Source of the DNA: Bradyrhizobium lupini
Lineage (GTDB): Bacteria; Pseudomonadota; Alphaproteobacteria; Rhizobiales; Xanthobacteraceae
Reading direction: 5' to 3'
Assembly (NCBI RefSeq): GCF_040939785.1
Contig: NZ_CP162553.1
Location: 1,550,001 to 1,614,000, forward strand
Length of the DNA stretch: 64,000 nt
Every line of letters begins with the position of its first letter. The stretch's first letter is position 1. A program made the translations under genes and the position numbers. The notes beneath the pieces are model-generated. The model ran no database searches and was not told the origin of the DNA. It saw only the letters and a list, made by a program, of their open reading frames with translations. Shown here one piece after another: positions 33,729 to 42,400 of the stretch.

Positions 33729-34151
33729 ATGATTGCGATCAGCTCCCATCCCGAGCGGCTCCAGATGTCGTCACCCGCAAAGCCAACTGTCTATGTGGTC
33801 GACGACGATGCCGCTGTGCTTGGCTCGCTGAGGTTTTTGCTGGAAACCGACGGTTTTGCCGTACGGACCTTCAGGAACGCCACGGCGCTGCTCAATGCGG
33901 CGCGCCCGTCCGGTGCAGACTGTTACGTGATCGACTACAAAATGCCTGACATCAACGGCATCGAGCTGGCCGGGCGACTGCGCCAGTCCGAGGGCGATAC
34001 CCCCGTGATCCTGATCACCGGCTATCCCGACTCGAATATCTCGGCCCGGGCGGCGGCCGCAGGCGTGAATGAAGTGATTCTGAAGCCGCTTCTGGACGAA
34101 AACCTGGTCAAACGCATTCGCCACGCCATCCAGAACCGGGTCCATAGCTGA
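33729..34151 (+). CDS. Single-domain response regulator between fixJ and fixK2
   Basis: Receiver-only protein of about 140 residues (128 if started at ATG 33765, MSSPAKPT). The receiver fold is complete: acidic pocket VVDDDAAVLGSL, phospho-acceptor Asp in CYVIDYKMPDINGIEL, conserved Thr in LITGYPD and Lys in LKPLLDENL. No output domain. In bradyrhizobia a similar gene lies at this place between fixJ and fixK2; its role is not settled, and one idea is that it competes with or drains phosphate from FixL. The start is uncertain, and a candidate FixK2 box lies upstream. Confidence 0.88.
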   Translation: MIAISSHPERLQMSSPAKPTVYVVDDDAAVLGSLRFLLETDGFAVRTFRNATALLNAARPSGADCYVIDYKMPDINGIELAGRLRQSEGDTPVILITGYPDSNISARAAAAGVNEVILKPLLDENLVKRIRHAIQNRVHS

Positions 34152-34162
34152 CCTACGGGATT

Positions 34163-34170
34163 CTACGTAA
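34163..34170. promoter_or_regulatory. Possible FixJ-binding half-site upstream of fixK2
   Basis: CTACGTAA, read on the minus strand as TTACGTAG, resembles the FixJ target pattern GTAMGTAG with one mismatch. It is about 90 bp upstream of the fixK2 ATG at 34255, compatible with an upstream activator site. It is based on a short, weakly defined motif only. Confidence 0.3.
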
Positions 34171-34254
34171 GGCAATCTCCTTAAGATATCTCGCGAAATT
34201 TTCGAGGCACCCGATACCGCGTACCTAAGCGTCATCACAACGGAGATGGCGCAG

Positions 34255-34953
34255 ATGCTGACCCAGACCTTCAACGCCCCGGCGATCAAGACCCAGATCG
34301 GCGGCAAGATCGCACCCGCCCATCCCGTCTCTGACCAGTTCGGTGCGATCGCCGGCCATGTCGGCCTCGTTGCCACCGAGTTCTCCTACCGCAAGGAGGA
34401 GGAAATCTATGGCGAGGACGAGTCGGCCGAGTATGTCTATCAGGTCGTCACCGGCGCCGTGCGCAGCTACAAGCTTCTCTCCGACGGCCGCCGCCAGATC
34501 GGCTCCTTCCACCTTCCCGGCGACGTGTTCGGCCTCGAATCCGGCACCACCCACCGCCTTGCTGCTGAAGCTATCATCGACACCACTGTGCGCCTCGTGA
34601 AGCGCGCGAGCCTCGAGAAGGCCGCAGCCACCGACGTCCAGGTCGCCCGCAAGCTTTGGGCGATGACCGCCGGTGAGCTTCGCCACGCCGAGGACCACAT
34701 GCTGCTGCTGGGCCGCAAGACCGCGATGGAGCGCGTCGCAACCTTCCTGCTCGAAATGGACCGCCGCCTCGCGGTTGCAGGCATGATGGCGCTGCCGATG
34801 TGCCGCCGCGACATTGGCGACTATCTCGGTCTCACGCTCGAGACCGTCTCGCGCGCGCTGTCGCAGCTTCACGCCCAGGGCATTCTCGGCTTCTCCGGCG
34901 CCCGCCATATCGTGCTGCGCAACCGCGCACGCCTGCACAATCTCGACGCCTGA
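34255..34953 (+). CDS. fixK2: CRP/FNR-family regulator FixK2
   Basis: Crp/Fnr-type activator of 232 residues. There is no N-terminal cysteine cluster, so it does not sense oxygen as FNR does. The cNMP-like domain (about 35-145: RKEEEIYGEDESAEYVYQV, SDGRRQIGSFHLPGDVFGLES) leads to the helix-turn-helix (about 175-215: CRRDIGDYLGLTLETVSRALSQL). Cys183 in LPMCRRD corresponds to the redox-sensitive residue described for B. diazoefficiens FixK2. ATG 34255 (MLTQTFNAP) is chosen because GGAG lies nine bases upstream and because it gives that numbering; an ATG nine bases earlier abuts the ribosome site. It would activate fixNOQP and fixGHIS through their boxes. Confidence 0.95.
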   Translation: MLTQTFNAPAIKTQIGGKIAPAHPVSDQFGAIAGHVGLVATEFSYRKEEEIYGEDESAEYVYQVVTGAVRSYKLLSDGRRQIGSFHLPGDVFGLESGTTHRLAAEAIIDTTVRLVKRASLEKAAATDVQVARKLWAMTAGELRHAEDHMLLLGRKTAMERVATFLLEMDRRLAVAGMMALPMCRRDIGDYLGLTLETVSRALSQLHAQGILGFSGARHIVLRNRARLHNLDA

Positions 34954-34974
34954 TCTCCCCTCTCCCACCCCCTC

Positions 34975-35010
34975 ATGGCCGGCTGATTGATTCAGCCGGC
35001 CATTTCTTTT
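34975..35010. terminator. Strong terminator after fixK2, overlapping the MFS gene end
   Basis: ATGGCCGGCTGA (34975-34986), loop TTGAT, TCAGCCGGCCAT (34992-35003), then TTCTTTT. The 12-bp perfect stem follows fixK2 by 21 bases and includes the stop codon and last codons of the convergent MFS gene. Confidence 0.88.
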
Positions 35011-36330
35011 GCTGCGATCATGCCCTTGCGCCGCGTCTCCGGCATGACAAGCAGAATAAGCAGAAGTCCCGTCGCCGCGACGCCGGACAGTCCGGTGAAC
35101 GCCATGGCATTGCCGAATTTATCGCTGACATAGCCGCCAAGCGCGGTGCTCAGCGACGCGCCGATGCCCATTGCCGTGCCGACAATGCCCTGCGCGAGGT
35201 TGAAATGGCCGCTGCCGAAGGCGACGTCGGCCACGATCAGCGGGATCATCACCGCGAACACCGCCGCGGTGAGGCCGTCGAACACCTGCACCAGCACCAG
35301 CAGATACGGATCGCGCACTGTCGCGAACAGCAGACCGCGAATCGTCAGCGCCGCGAATCCGATCAGCAGCAGCGGCCTGCGGCCCCATACTTGCGCCTTG
35401 CGCCCGACGCTCGGCGACAGCAGCGCCACGATCGCCTGCGGCACGACGATGCAAAAAGCGACGAGCACCGTCGCCCACTCGCTCGATCGCGCTGTCACCG
35501 CGCTTGCCATCAGCGGCATCATCGAGGCGTTCGCGAGCTGCAACAGGAGCACGCTGAGTGCAAAGACAATGAGCGGCCGCTGCCGGATCAGATGCCAGAT
35601 ATTGGTGTCGCCGCGATCCTCCGCCTCGCGCGGCATCTCGCCGTGACAGCGCGCGATGTCGACTTCGTGCTCGCGGATGCGAGAGTGCGATCAAGGTGGG
35701 AATTGCGAGCAGGAAGGTGACCAGGAACACCGACCGGCTCGACAGCAGATAGCCGGCAGTACCCATCACGGCGGCCGCAACGCCGTTGCCGAGCGAAGCA
35801 AAGCGCGCGTTGCGGCCGAGACGCTCGCCGATCGCGAGCGGGCCGACCAGACCGAGGCTGATCGCCGCGATCGCCGGTCCGAGCACGCAGCTCGCTGCCG
35901 CGTGCAAGGTGGCCGCAGCCACCACCACGGGGAAGATCGGCATCGCCGCATAGGCGAGCGCGCAGCAGCCGATCGTGCCGATCGCGAGGCCGGCGACCAG
36001 CCGCTCGGATTTCGCGGCATCGATGATGGCGCCGCCCGGCATCTGACCGATCAGGGCAACGATGCCGCCGATCGACAGCACGAGGCCGATCTCGACCTGG
36101 GTCCATTTCTGGGTCGTCAGATAAACTGCGATGAACGGCCCGAATCCGGTCTGCACGTCGGCGAGGAAGAAGATGAACCAGTCGAGGCCACGCAGGCTCT
36201 GGCGCGACGGAGCCGGAATGCCGGCAGGCGACGGCGCCGAGAATTTATCCTGCTCAACGCGGCCCTCGCGGTCTGCATCATTCGGCTTCCTCGACAACAG
36301 CACCGGCGGCCATCCCTCCCCGCGCCTCAC
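34992..36330 (-). pseudogene. MFS transporter gene interrupted by a frameshift
   Basis: Twelve-helix MFS transporter of about 446 residues if restored. The N-terminal half (LRGLDWFIFFLADVQTGFGP to FLLAIPTLIALS) is open from the GTG at 36330. At about 35679-35681 the frame changes, and the C-terminal half (IREHEVDIARCHGEMPREAE... to VMPETRRKGMIAAKEMAG) is in another frame. Inserting a CG/GC dinucleotide into TCGCATC to give TCGCGCATC joins them. The GTG overlaps the stop of the upstream PRC-barrel gene by four bases (GTGA). Substrate unknown. Real inactivation or sequencing error are both possible. Confidence 0.82.
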
Positions 36331-36848
36331 TGAACAGCTTGCAGCGGCTGCAGGCTGCCGGACGCGCCGAGTACCACCATCGGCGTGTCCTCCTTGTATT
36401 CCGGCGCGGCTGCGACCTGTGCCTTGGTCAATTCCAGCGTGATGCTGTCCTTCTTGTTGGTGATCTTGCCGAATCGGAGCGCGTTCCAGTCCACCACGAT
36501 CTTGCGGCTGCCGACGCCGAGGAAGCCGCCGAAATCGATCACGGCGGCGCGCACGTGCCCGCTCCGATCGACGATGACGTCGACGATGCGGCCCATGTCT
36601 TCGTTCGCCGCGCTGAGCACGTCACGGCCAAGCACACCGTGCGCATCGCTCGCGCCGATGATCGTGACCGACGGCGGTGGCGCGGCATTCTTTGGCGTGA
36701 CGGGGACCGATGACGCCGGCGGCTGCGCCGTCGGCGGTGCATTCGCTTCCGTCGAGGGTGCGGGCGACTCCTCCGCGGCGCGTGACACGGCGAGAGTCGT
36801 TCCGCAGACGATCACGACGCCCAGAGCCAACCATCCGGCGGTACGCAT
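36327..36848 (-). CDS. Exported PRC-barrel domain protein
   Basis: Protein of 173 residues with a signal peptide or anchor (MRTAGWLALGVVIVCGTTLAV, cleavage near SRAAEE), a proline/alanine-rich linker (about 25-60), then a PRC-barrel domain (about 65-140: GRDVLSAANEDMGRIVDVIV, VRAAVIDFGGFLGVGSRKIVVDW). PRC-barrels occur in photosystem H-subunit and RimM and as small stress-related proteins; the role here is unknown. ATG 36848 has an ideal AAGGAGGG ribosome site. It is the third gene of a minus-strand run that begins with the ABC exporter. Confidence 0.82.
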   Translation of the reverse strand: MRTAGWLALGVVIVCGTTLAVSRAAEESPAPSTEANAPPTAQPPASSVPVTPKNAAPPPSVTIIGASDAHGVLGRDVLSAANEDMGRIVDVIVDRSGHVRAAVIDFGGFLGVGSRKIVVDWNALRFGKITNKKDSITLELTKAQVAAAPEYKEDTPMVVLGASGSLQPLQAVQ

Positions 36849-36870
36849 GCACCCTCCTTCCGGCGCGCCG

Positions 36871-39075
36871 CTAGCGCGCCAGCACGATCGAGACCTGAAT
36901 CTGGCCACGCGTGCGCAACACCTCCAGCGCCACGTCGTCGCCATGGCGGCTGACGCGCAGGTCCACGCTGGACTCGCCCAGACGCAGATCGCGCAAGATC
37001 ACCTCGTGCAGGAACGCCGGCAGATGCGGATTGCGCAGCCGGATCTCGCCGCGCGCCACGTCGAACTCGATGCCCAGCGCCGCCTCCAATAGCGTGAACG
37101 CCGTTGCGCTGGCCCAGGCCTGCGGCGCGCAGGCGACCGGATAGAGCGTCGGGCCGCGCCGCTTTTCGCGCCGGAAACCGCAGAATAATTCGGGCAACCG
37201 GCGCAGGTCCATGTAGGTCGCGGCGTCGAACAATCCCTTGAAGACATGCGCGACCGAATGCTTGAGCCCATAACGCGCGAGCCCGAGCGCGATCAGCGCA
37301 TTGTCGTGCGGCCAGATCGACCCGTCATGATAGGACATCGGATTGTAACGCACCTCGCCTTGCGCGACGGTGCGGATGCCCCAGCCCGAGAAGAAATGCG
37401 GCCGCATCAAATCGGCGGCGACGAGGCGCGCGCGGTCCTCGCGGATCATGCCGCTGAACAGGACCTGGCCGGCGTTGGAGGTCCGCACCTTGCAGGGCCG
37501 CTTCTTGCCGTCGAGCGCAAGCGCATAGGTACCGAGCTCCTCGCACCAGAACGCGGCCTCGAAACGCTCGGCCAGCGTCTTGGCCTCGGCCTCGAGCTTC
37601 TTGGCGAGATCAGGCTTGCCCAGCCGAAGCGCGCAGCGCGCGGCGAGCCGCTTGGCCGCAAAGACGTAACCTTGCACCTCGGCCAGCGCGAGATTGCCTT
37701 CCGCGAGCTGGCCATCAGCATGGAAGATCGCGTCGTAGGAATCCTTCCAGCCCTGGTTGGCGAGGCCCTTTTCCGTGGCGCGCTGATATTCGACGAAGCC
37801 GTCCTTGTCGGGGTCCCCCGGACCGTCGATCCAGGCCAGCCCCGCCTCGATCGCCGGCCACAGCTCGGTCAACGTCGTCTGGTCGCCGGTGCGCTCGAAA
37901 TAGCTTCCCGCCAGCAGGACGAACAAGGCCGTGGAATCGACGCTGCCGTAATATTGCGCGAACGGTACCTCCCGCAGCGCCGCCATCTCGCCGCCGCGCA
38001 TCTCATGCAGGATCTTGCCTGGCGCGGCATCGGCGAGCGGATCGACCGCCTTGGCTTGGAAATGGGCGAGCCGCCGCAGCACGCCCTTGGCGATTCGCGG
38101 ATCGACCCACAGCATCTGCAACGCGGTGATCAGCCCGTCACGGCCGAACGTCGTCGAGTACCAGGGAATTCCCGCATAGGGATAGCGGCCCTGCGGCGTC
38201 TCCGTCATCAGCATGTTGAGGTCGGCCATGGCCTGGCACAGCACCTCGTTGAAGATGTTGTTGGAGGTCTCGATGCTGGCCGCCCCCATCGTCGATTGCC
38301 GCATCTCGCGGCGATGGGCGAGCAGGCTTCTGAAAAAGCGCGCAGGCTTCTCCGCGACCGGCCGATTGCAGGACACGGCCACGAACAAGGATTTCGACTC
38401 ATGCGGGTCGAGTTCGAGCTGCCAGGTCGCGGCATTCACCGACAACTTGGTTGGGCGCGGGTCGAAATGCAGGCCCGTGGTGCGCTCGGCGTCATCGAGA
38501 CCGCGGTAATCGAACAGCACGTCGGTCGGTCCCAACAGCCGGCTCGAGCCGATGCCGCGGCGCGGGCGCCGTTCGCCGCGGACCTCGAACAGATCGGCGA
38601 AATCGTTGTCGAACAGCAGCGTCAGCGCAAAGCCGGCTGGGCGGTCGCCGTGGTTCTGCACGCCGATGCGCTGATACGCGGTGCCGCGCCACAGGAAGAT
38701 CGTGCGCACGATGTGCAGCAGGTCCTTTTGCAGCACGAGGCTGCCCTGCCGGTAGATGTCCGGATTGGTGAGATCGACGGTCAGGGCTGAGTTGTCGTCG
38801 CGCAGGTTCGAGCCCAGCAGTAACGGCTGGAGATCGTCGAGCACGAGCTCGAGCCTCGCAAGGTAGCGCGTGTCGTGATGAAACAGGCCATCGGGCCCGC
38901 CGGCCGAAGCGCCGATGTCACCATGGCTGTCGAGCACGATAAAGGTGTCGTCGTGCTTGAGCGAACGCCGCGGCCGCGCTGACGGTCCCGTCATCGGAAT
39001 ATAGAAAGGCTGCTCCGCGACCTGGTCCACGGTCCGCGTCACGGAGACGAATTGGGTAACGGCTTCAGCCGACAT
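36871..39075 (-). CDS. Glycogen debranching enzyme-type protein (amylo-alpha-1,6-glucosidase family)
   Basis: Large cytoplasmic protein of 734 residues. The N-terminal glycogen-debranching domain (about 30-290: KHDDTFIVLDSHGDIGASAGGP, GLFHHDTRYLARLELVLDD) is followed by an (alpha/alpha)6-barrel catalytic part similar to GDE C-terminal and glucoamylase-like GH domains: YAGIPWYSTTFGRDGLITAL, MSYHDGSIWPHDNALIALG and GSIWPHDN with acidic candidates. It probably hydrolyses alpha-1,6-glucosidic bonds in glycogen or a related oligosaccharide. ATG 39075 (MSAEAVTQF) follows GGGGAGC. It lies 56 bases after the ABC exporter gene and 22 before the PRC gene, so an operon is likely, but glgA is 23 kb away. 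Confidence 0.83.
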   Translation of the reverse strand: MSAEAVTQFVSVTRTVDQVAEQPFYIPMTGPSARPRRSLKHDDTFIVLDSHGDIGASAGGPDGLFHHDTRYLARLELVLDDLQPLLLGSNLRDDNSALTVDLTNPDIYRQGSLVLQKDLLHIVRTIFLWRGTAYQRIGVQNHGDRPAGFALTLLFDNDFADLFEVRGERRPRRGIGSSRLLGPTDVLFDYRGLDDAERTTGLHFDPRPTKLSVNAATWQLELDPHESKSLFVAVSCNRPVAEKPARFFRSLLAHRREMRQSTMGAASIETSNNIFNEVLCQAMADLNMLMTETPQGRYPYAGIPWYSTTFGRDGLITALQMLWVDPRIAKGVLRRLAHFQAKAVDPLADAAPGKILHEMRGGEMAALREVPFAQYYGSVDSTALFVLLAGSYFERTGDQTTLTELWPAIEAGLAWIDGPGDPDKDGFVEYQRATEKGLANQGWKDSYDAIFHADGQLAEGNLALAEVQGYVFAAKRLAARCALRLGKPDLAKKLEAEAKTLAERFEAAFWCEELGTYALALDGKKRPCKVRTSNAGQVLFSGMIREDRARLVAADLMRPHFFSGWGIRTVAQGEVRYNPMSYHDGSIWPHDNALIALGLARYGLKHSVAHVFKGLFDAATYMDLRRLPELFCGFRREKRRGPTLYPVACAPQAWASATAFTLLEAALGIEFDVARGEIRLRNPHLPAFLHEVILRDLRLGESSVDLRVSRHGDDVALEVLRTRGQIQVSIVLAR

Positions 39076-39131
39076 CAGCAGCTCCCCTGCGCTTGTTTCG
39101 ACACGCAACCGACTCGAACGCGACTATTGGT

Positions 39132-40897
39132 TTACGCGGCGGCTTGGGCGAGCCGGCTCATTTCCTGCGTGACCAGCTCACGATAGGGCCCGTGGCCCTG
39201 CATCAGACGCTCGGGCGACCCGTCCTCGATGATCTTACCACCCCCTCAACACGACCACGCGATCGAAATTGCGCAGGGTCGCGAGGCGATGCGCGATCGC
39301 GATGACCGTCCGGCCGCGCATCAGCCGCGACAACGCCTCGCGGATCGCCTCCTCGGATTCGCTGTCGAGCGCGGCGGTCGCCTCGTCCAGCAGCAGGATC
39401 GGCGCGTCCTTCAGGAAGGCGCGCGCGATTGCGATGCGCTGGCGCTGGCCGCCGGACATCTTGACGCCGCGGTCGCCGACCATGGTGTCGAGACCACCAG
39501 GCGAGACTCTCGACGAAATCGCAGCGCGCCGCAATGGCCGCACGCAGCACCTCGTCGTCGGTCGCGTTCGGGCGACCATAGCGGATATTCTCGCGAATCG
39601 AGCGGTGGAACAAGGAAATGTCCTGCGGCACGACCGAGATGGCCTCGCGCAGGCTCAGCTGCGTCACCTTGGAAATGTCCTGGCCGTCGATGGTGATACT
39701 TCCCTCGTCGGTATCGTAGAAGCGCTGGAGCAGCGTGAACAGCGTCGACTTGCCGCCGCCGGACTGGCCGACCAGGCCGACGCGCTGGCCGGGTTGCAGC
39801 CGCAGGCTGAAGCGCTCGAAGATCTTTTCGCCGCCGGGATAGCCGAAGGTGACATTGTTGAACGCGATCGCGGCGCCGCTCTTCACCAGCGGCTCGGCCT
39901 CGGGGTGGTCGCGCAATTCATGCGGCACCAGCAGTGTGGCGATCGCCTCGGTCAGCCGCGCAACGTGCTGGGTGACGTCGACCAGCGCCACCGCGAGATC
40001 GCGCGTCGCGTTCAGTATGGAGAGACCGAGGGTGCAGACCAGCACGACGTCGCCGGTCGTTGCCCTGCCGTCCTGCCAGAGCATGATCGCCCAGGCCATC
40101 AGGGCGATCGTGAGCACGACTGTGACGCCGGCATGGATAAGCCGCAGCTTCTCCAGATAGCGCAGGCTGCGGCCGCGCGCGGTGAGCTCCCGGTTCACGG
40201 TCGCGTCGAACCGCTCATGCTCGTGCCCGATGCCGCAGAAGGCGCGCACCAGCGGCATGTTGCTGATGACGTCGATCATCTCGCCGTCGACGACGGCGGC
40301 TTTGTCGGCGAAGTCGTCGTGCAGAGGTTTCCCTGCGGCCGCAAGGCGGAACATCGCAAGCACCATGCCGCCGGCAATCACCATCAGGCCGAGTGCCATG
40401 TAAGGGCTGACGGTTCCAATCAGCGCGATGGCCGCAACTGTTGCGATGCACGGCGGCAACACATTCCAGACGAACATGTTTTCGACCGTGAACACCGCAT
40501 TGGACGTCGCCGTGATGCGGCTCGTCAGCATGCCGGGCATCCGGTCGGAGAAGTAGCTCGGCGCGTGGCCGGTCAGATGACGAAATATGTCACGGCGTAA
40601 ATCACCCGTGACACGGACGAAGGTGAAGCTGGCGGTCCAGCTCGCGATCCGCCAAAGGAAATTATCGGCGGCGATCAACGTCATGAGGAAAATGAATGCC
40701 AGCCATACGCTCCCACCATGCGAAGCGCCGGCCGACAAGCTGTCGACCAGGGATTTGACGCCATACTGAGTGCCTACTGAGCAGGCAACGGCCGCCACCA
40801 CAGCGGTCAGGATCACGAGATGCGACGCGAGCCGACGCCGAAGATAGCGCAAAACAAAGGCAAACGGCCGGTGCGCATACCCAGAAAGATGATCCAT
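39132..40897 (-). pseudogene. ABC exporter (fused permease-ATPase) with two frameshifts
   Basis: Half-size ABC exporter: an N-terminal six-helix permease (about 20-310) and a C-terminal ATPase. Walker A GQSGGGKST and the Q-loop VVPQDISLF are in the first frame. At about 39498-39506 the frame changes (one base gained or two lost), and the signature [15 protein letters not shown] and Walker [13 protein letters not shown] follow in a second frame. At C5 39241-39245 (expected C4) a further shift leads to a short false stop, RGW; removing one base restores KIIEDGSPERLMQGHGPYRE to the end at 39132. Repaired length is about 587-588 residues. Substrate is unknown; lipid, peptide or glycan exporters share this architecture. 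Confidence 0.85.
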
Positions 40898-41037
40898 GTG
40901 ACTATTGACCCCGTCGTGATGATTCAAACTTTTGTTGTTAGCCGACTGAACATCGACCACTTCGCCTCGGTTCCCGGGCAACGCCATCACGACATGCGGA
41001 TGCGGGCGTTCTGCGAAGATGTGATGGCAGCATCGCG

Positions 41038-41079
41038 ACAGGCGTCCGACGTGTCGAAACAGGCGTCCGACGTGTCGAA
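41038..41079. repeat. Perfect tandem 21-bp repeat upstream of the glycosyltransferase
   Basis: ACAGGCGTCCGACGTGTCGAA occurs twice in exact head-to-tail tandem (41038-41058 and 41059-41079). It lies in the roughly 300-base gap between the divergent ABC exporter (ATG 40897) and glycosyltransferase (ATG 41197) genes. It may be a pair of regulator sites or a recent duplication. I see no convincing gene in the gap. Confidence 0.8.
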
Positions 41080-41196
41080 TAAGTAACGTTCGGAAGGAGG
41101 AACTTCGCAAGTGCGGGAACGTTCCCTTGTCTGGCGTGCCGGTGCTGAACAGGCGGGGGCTTTCTACAATCATGATCGCACAGAGGAGATGGTGAG

Positions 41197-42267
41197 ATGC
41201 GCATCGCGCAGGTAGCTCCGTTGACGGAGGCTGTTCCACCCAAGCTGTATGGCGGCACCGAGCGGGTGGTGCATTGGTTGACGGAAGAGCTGGTGGCCCT
41301 TGGGCACGACGTAACGCTGTTCGCCAGCGGCGACTCGCAGACCTCGGCGAAGCTGGACGCGTTATGGCCCCGGGCGCTCCGCCTCGACGGTTCCGTGCGC
41401 GATCCCAATGCGCTGCACATGGTGATGCTGGAGCGGGTGCGGCAGAAATGTGACGACGAGGAGTTCGACTTCCTCCACTTCCATCTCGATTATTATCCGT
41501 GGTCGCTGTTCTACCGGCAGCCGACACCGTTCCTGACCACGCTGCACGGCCGGCTCGACCTGCCGGAGCATCAACCGGTCTTCAACACCTTCTCGAAGGT
41601 CCCCGTCATCTCGATCTCGAACGCGCAGCGCCGGCCGGTGCCGCAGGCGAACTGGGTGAGGACGATCCACCACGGCCTGCCGGAGAACCTGCTGACGCCG
41701 AAGCCGGCGAAACAGGAATACCTCGCCGTGCTTGGCCGCATCGCACCGGAAAAGGGCGTCGACCGCGCCATCAAGATCGCGACGCATTGTGGCATTCCGC
41801 TCAAGATCGCCGCCAAGGTTGATCGTGCCGACCAGGATTACTATGACGAGCTGATCCGGCCGATGATCGAGAACAATCCGCTGGTGGAATTCATCGGCGA
41901 GATCAGCGATCACGAGAAGTCGGACTTTTTGAGCGGCGCGCTGGGCTTATTGCTCCCGATCGACTGGCCGGAGCCGTTTGGCCTGGTGATGATCGAGGCC
42001 ATGGCTTGCGGAACGCCGGTCATCGCCTTCAACCGCGGCTCAGTGCCGGAGATCATCGACGAGGGCCTCACCGGCTTCGTCGTCGAGGACGTCCTCAGCG
42101 CGGCCGGCGTCGTCGGCCGCCTGCAGCAACTCGACCGCTCCGTCATTCGCAAGCAGTTCGAGACGCGTTTCACGGCGCGTCGCATGGCGCTGGATTATCT
42201 CGCGGCCTATCGCAGCCTCGGCGAGGAACAGGCGCCGCGGATCAAGCTGGTGAGCAGCGCGGAGTAG
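41197..42267 (+). CDS. Family 4 glycosyltransferase
   Basis: GT-B-fold retaining glycosyltransferase of 356 residues. The N-terminal domain begins MRIAQVAPLTEAVPPKLYGGTERVVHWLTEELVALGHDVTLF, with the GGTER nucleotide-sugar loop. The C-terminal domain has EPFGLVMIEAMACGTPVIAFNRGSVPEII, containing the EX7E motif of GT4 enzymes. It is cytoplasmic with no membrane segment. Donor and acceptor are unknown. A good ribosome site (GAGGAG) precedes the ATG. It faces the ABC exporter and debranching-enzyme genes, so it might share a glycan pathway with them. Confidence 0.85.
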   Translation: MRIAQVAPLTEAVPPKLYGGTERVVHWLTEELVALGHDVTLFASGDSQTSAKLDALWPRALRLDGSVRDPNALHMVMLERVRQKCDDEEFDFLHFHLDYYPWSLFYRQPTPFLTTLHGRLDLPEHQPVFNTFSKVPVISISNAQRRPVPQANWVRTIHHGLPENLLTPKPAKQEYLAVLGRIAPEKGVDRAIKIATHCGIPLKIAAKVDRADQDYYDELIRPMIENNPLVEFIGEISDHEKSDFLSGALGLLLPIDWPEPFGLVMIEAMACGTPVIAFNRGSVPEIIDEGLTGFVVEDVLSAAGVVGRLQQLDRSVIRKQFETRFTARRMALDYLAAYRSLGEEQAPRIKLVSSAE

Positions 42268-42270
42268 CCA

Positions 42271-42378
42271 CTGTCATGCCCCGCATAGGCGGGGCATCCA
42301 GTACCCCGCGGCAGCAGTTTGCTCACGCAACTCCCGCCGCGGAGTACTGGATCGTCCGGTCAAGCCGGACGATGACAG
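42271..42378. repeat. Three-arm (cruciform) palindromic repeat, family B
   Basis: A 108-bp element. The outer stem is CTGTCAT (42271-) and ATGACAG (-42378). Inside are arm 1, ATGCCCCGC with GCGGGGCAT; arm 2, CCAGTACCCCGCGGC with GCCGCGGAGTACTGG; and arm 3, CGTCCGG, loop TCAA, CCGGACG. Drawn as RNA it resembles a cloverleaf, but no tRNA features are present. It lies between the ends of two convergent genes, four bases after the glycosyltransferase stop. Confidence 0.85.
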
Positions 42379-42400
42379 TAGGAACGCGGTGACGGCTGCC

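Noticed and set aside
40820..41086. 88-codon plus-strand frame containing the tandem 21-bp repeat (QASDVSK twice)
   Set aside because: It overlaps the start of the ABC exporter gene in antisense, lacks a ribosome site, and has no recognisable features. The repeat is more simply intergenic.
42271..42378. A tRNA gene, because the element folds as a cloverleaf
   Set aside because: Arm lengths are wrong, there is no T-loop GTTCGA-like sequence, anticodon arm or acceptor pattern; it is a palindromic repeat.
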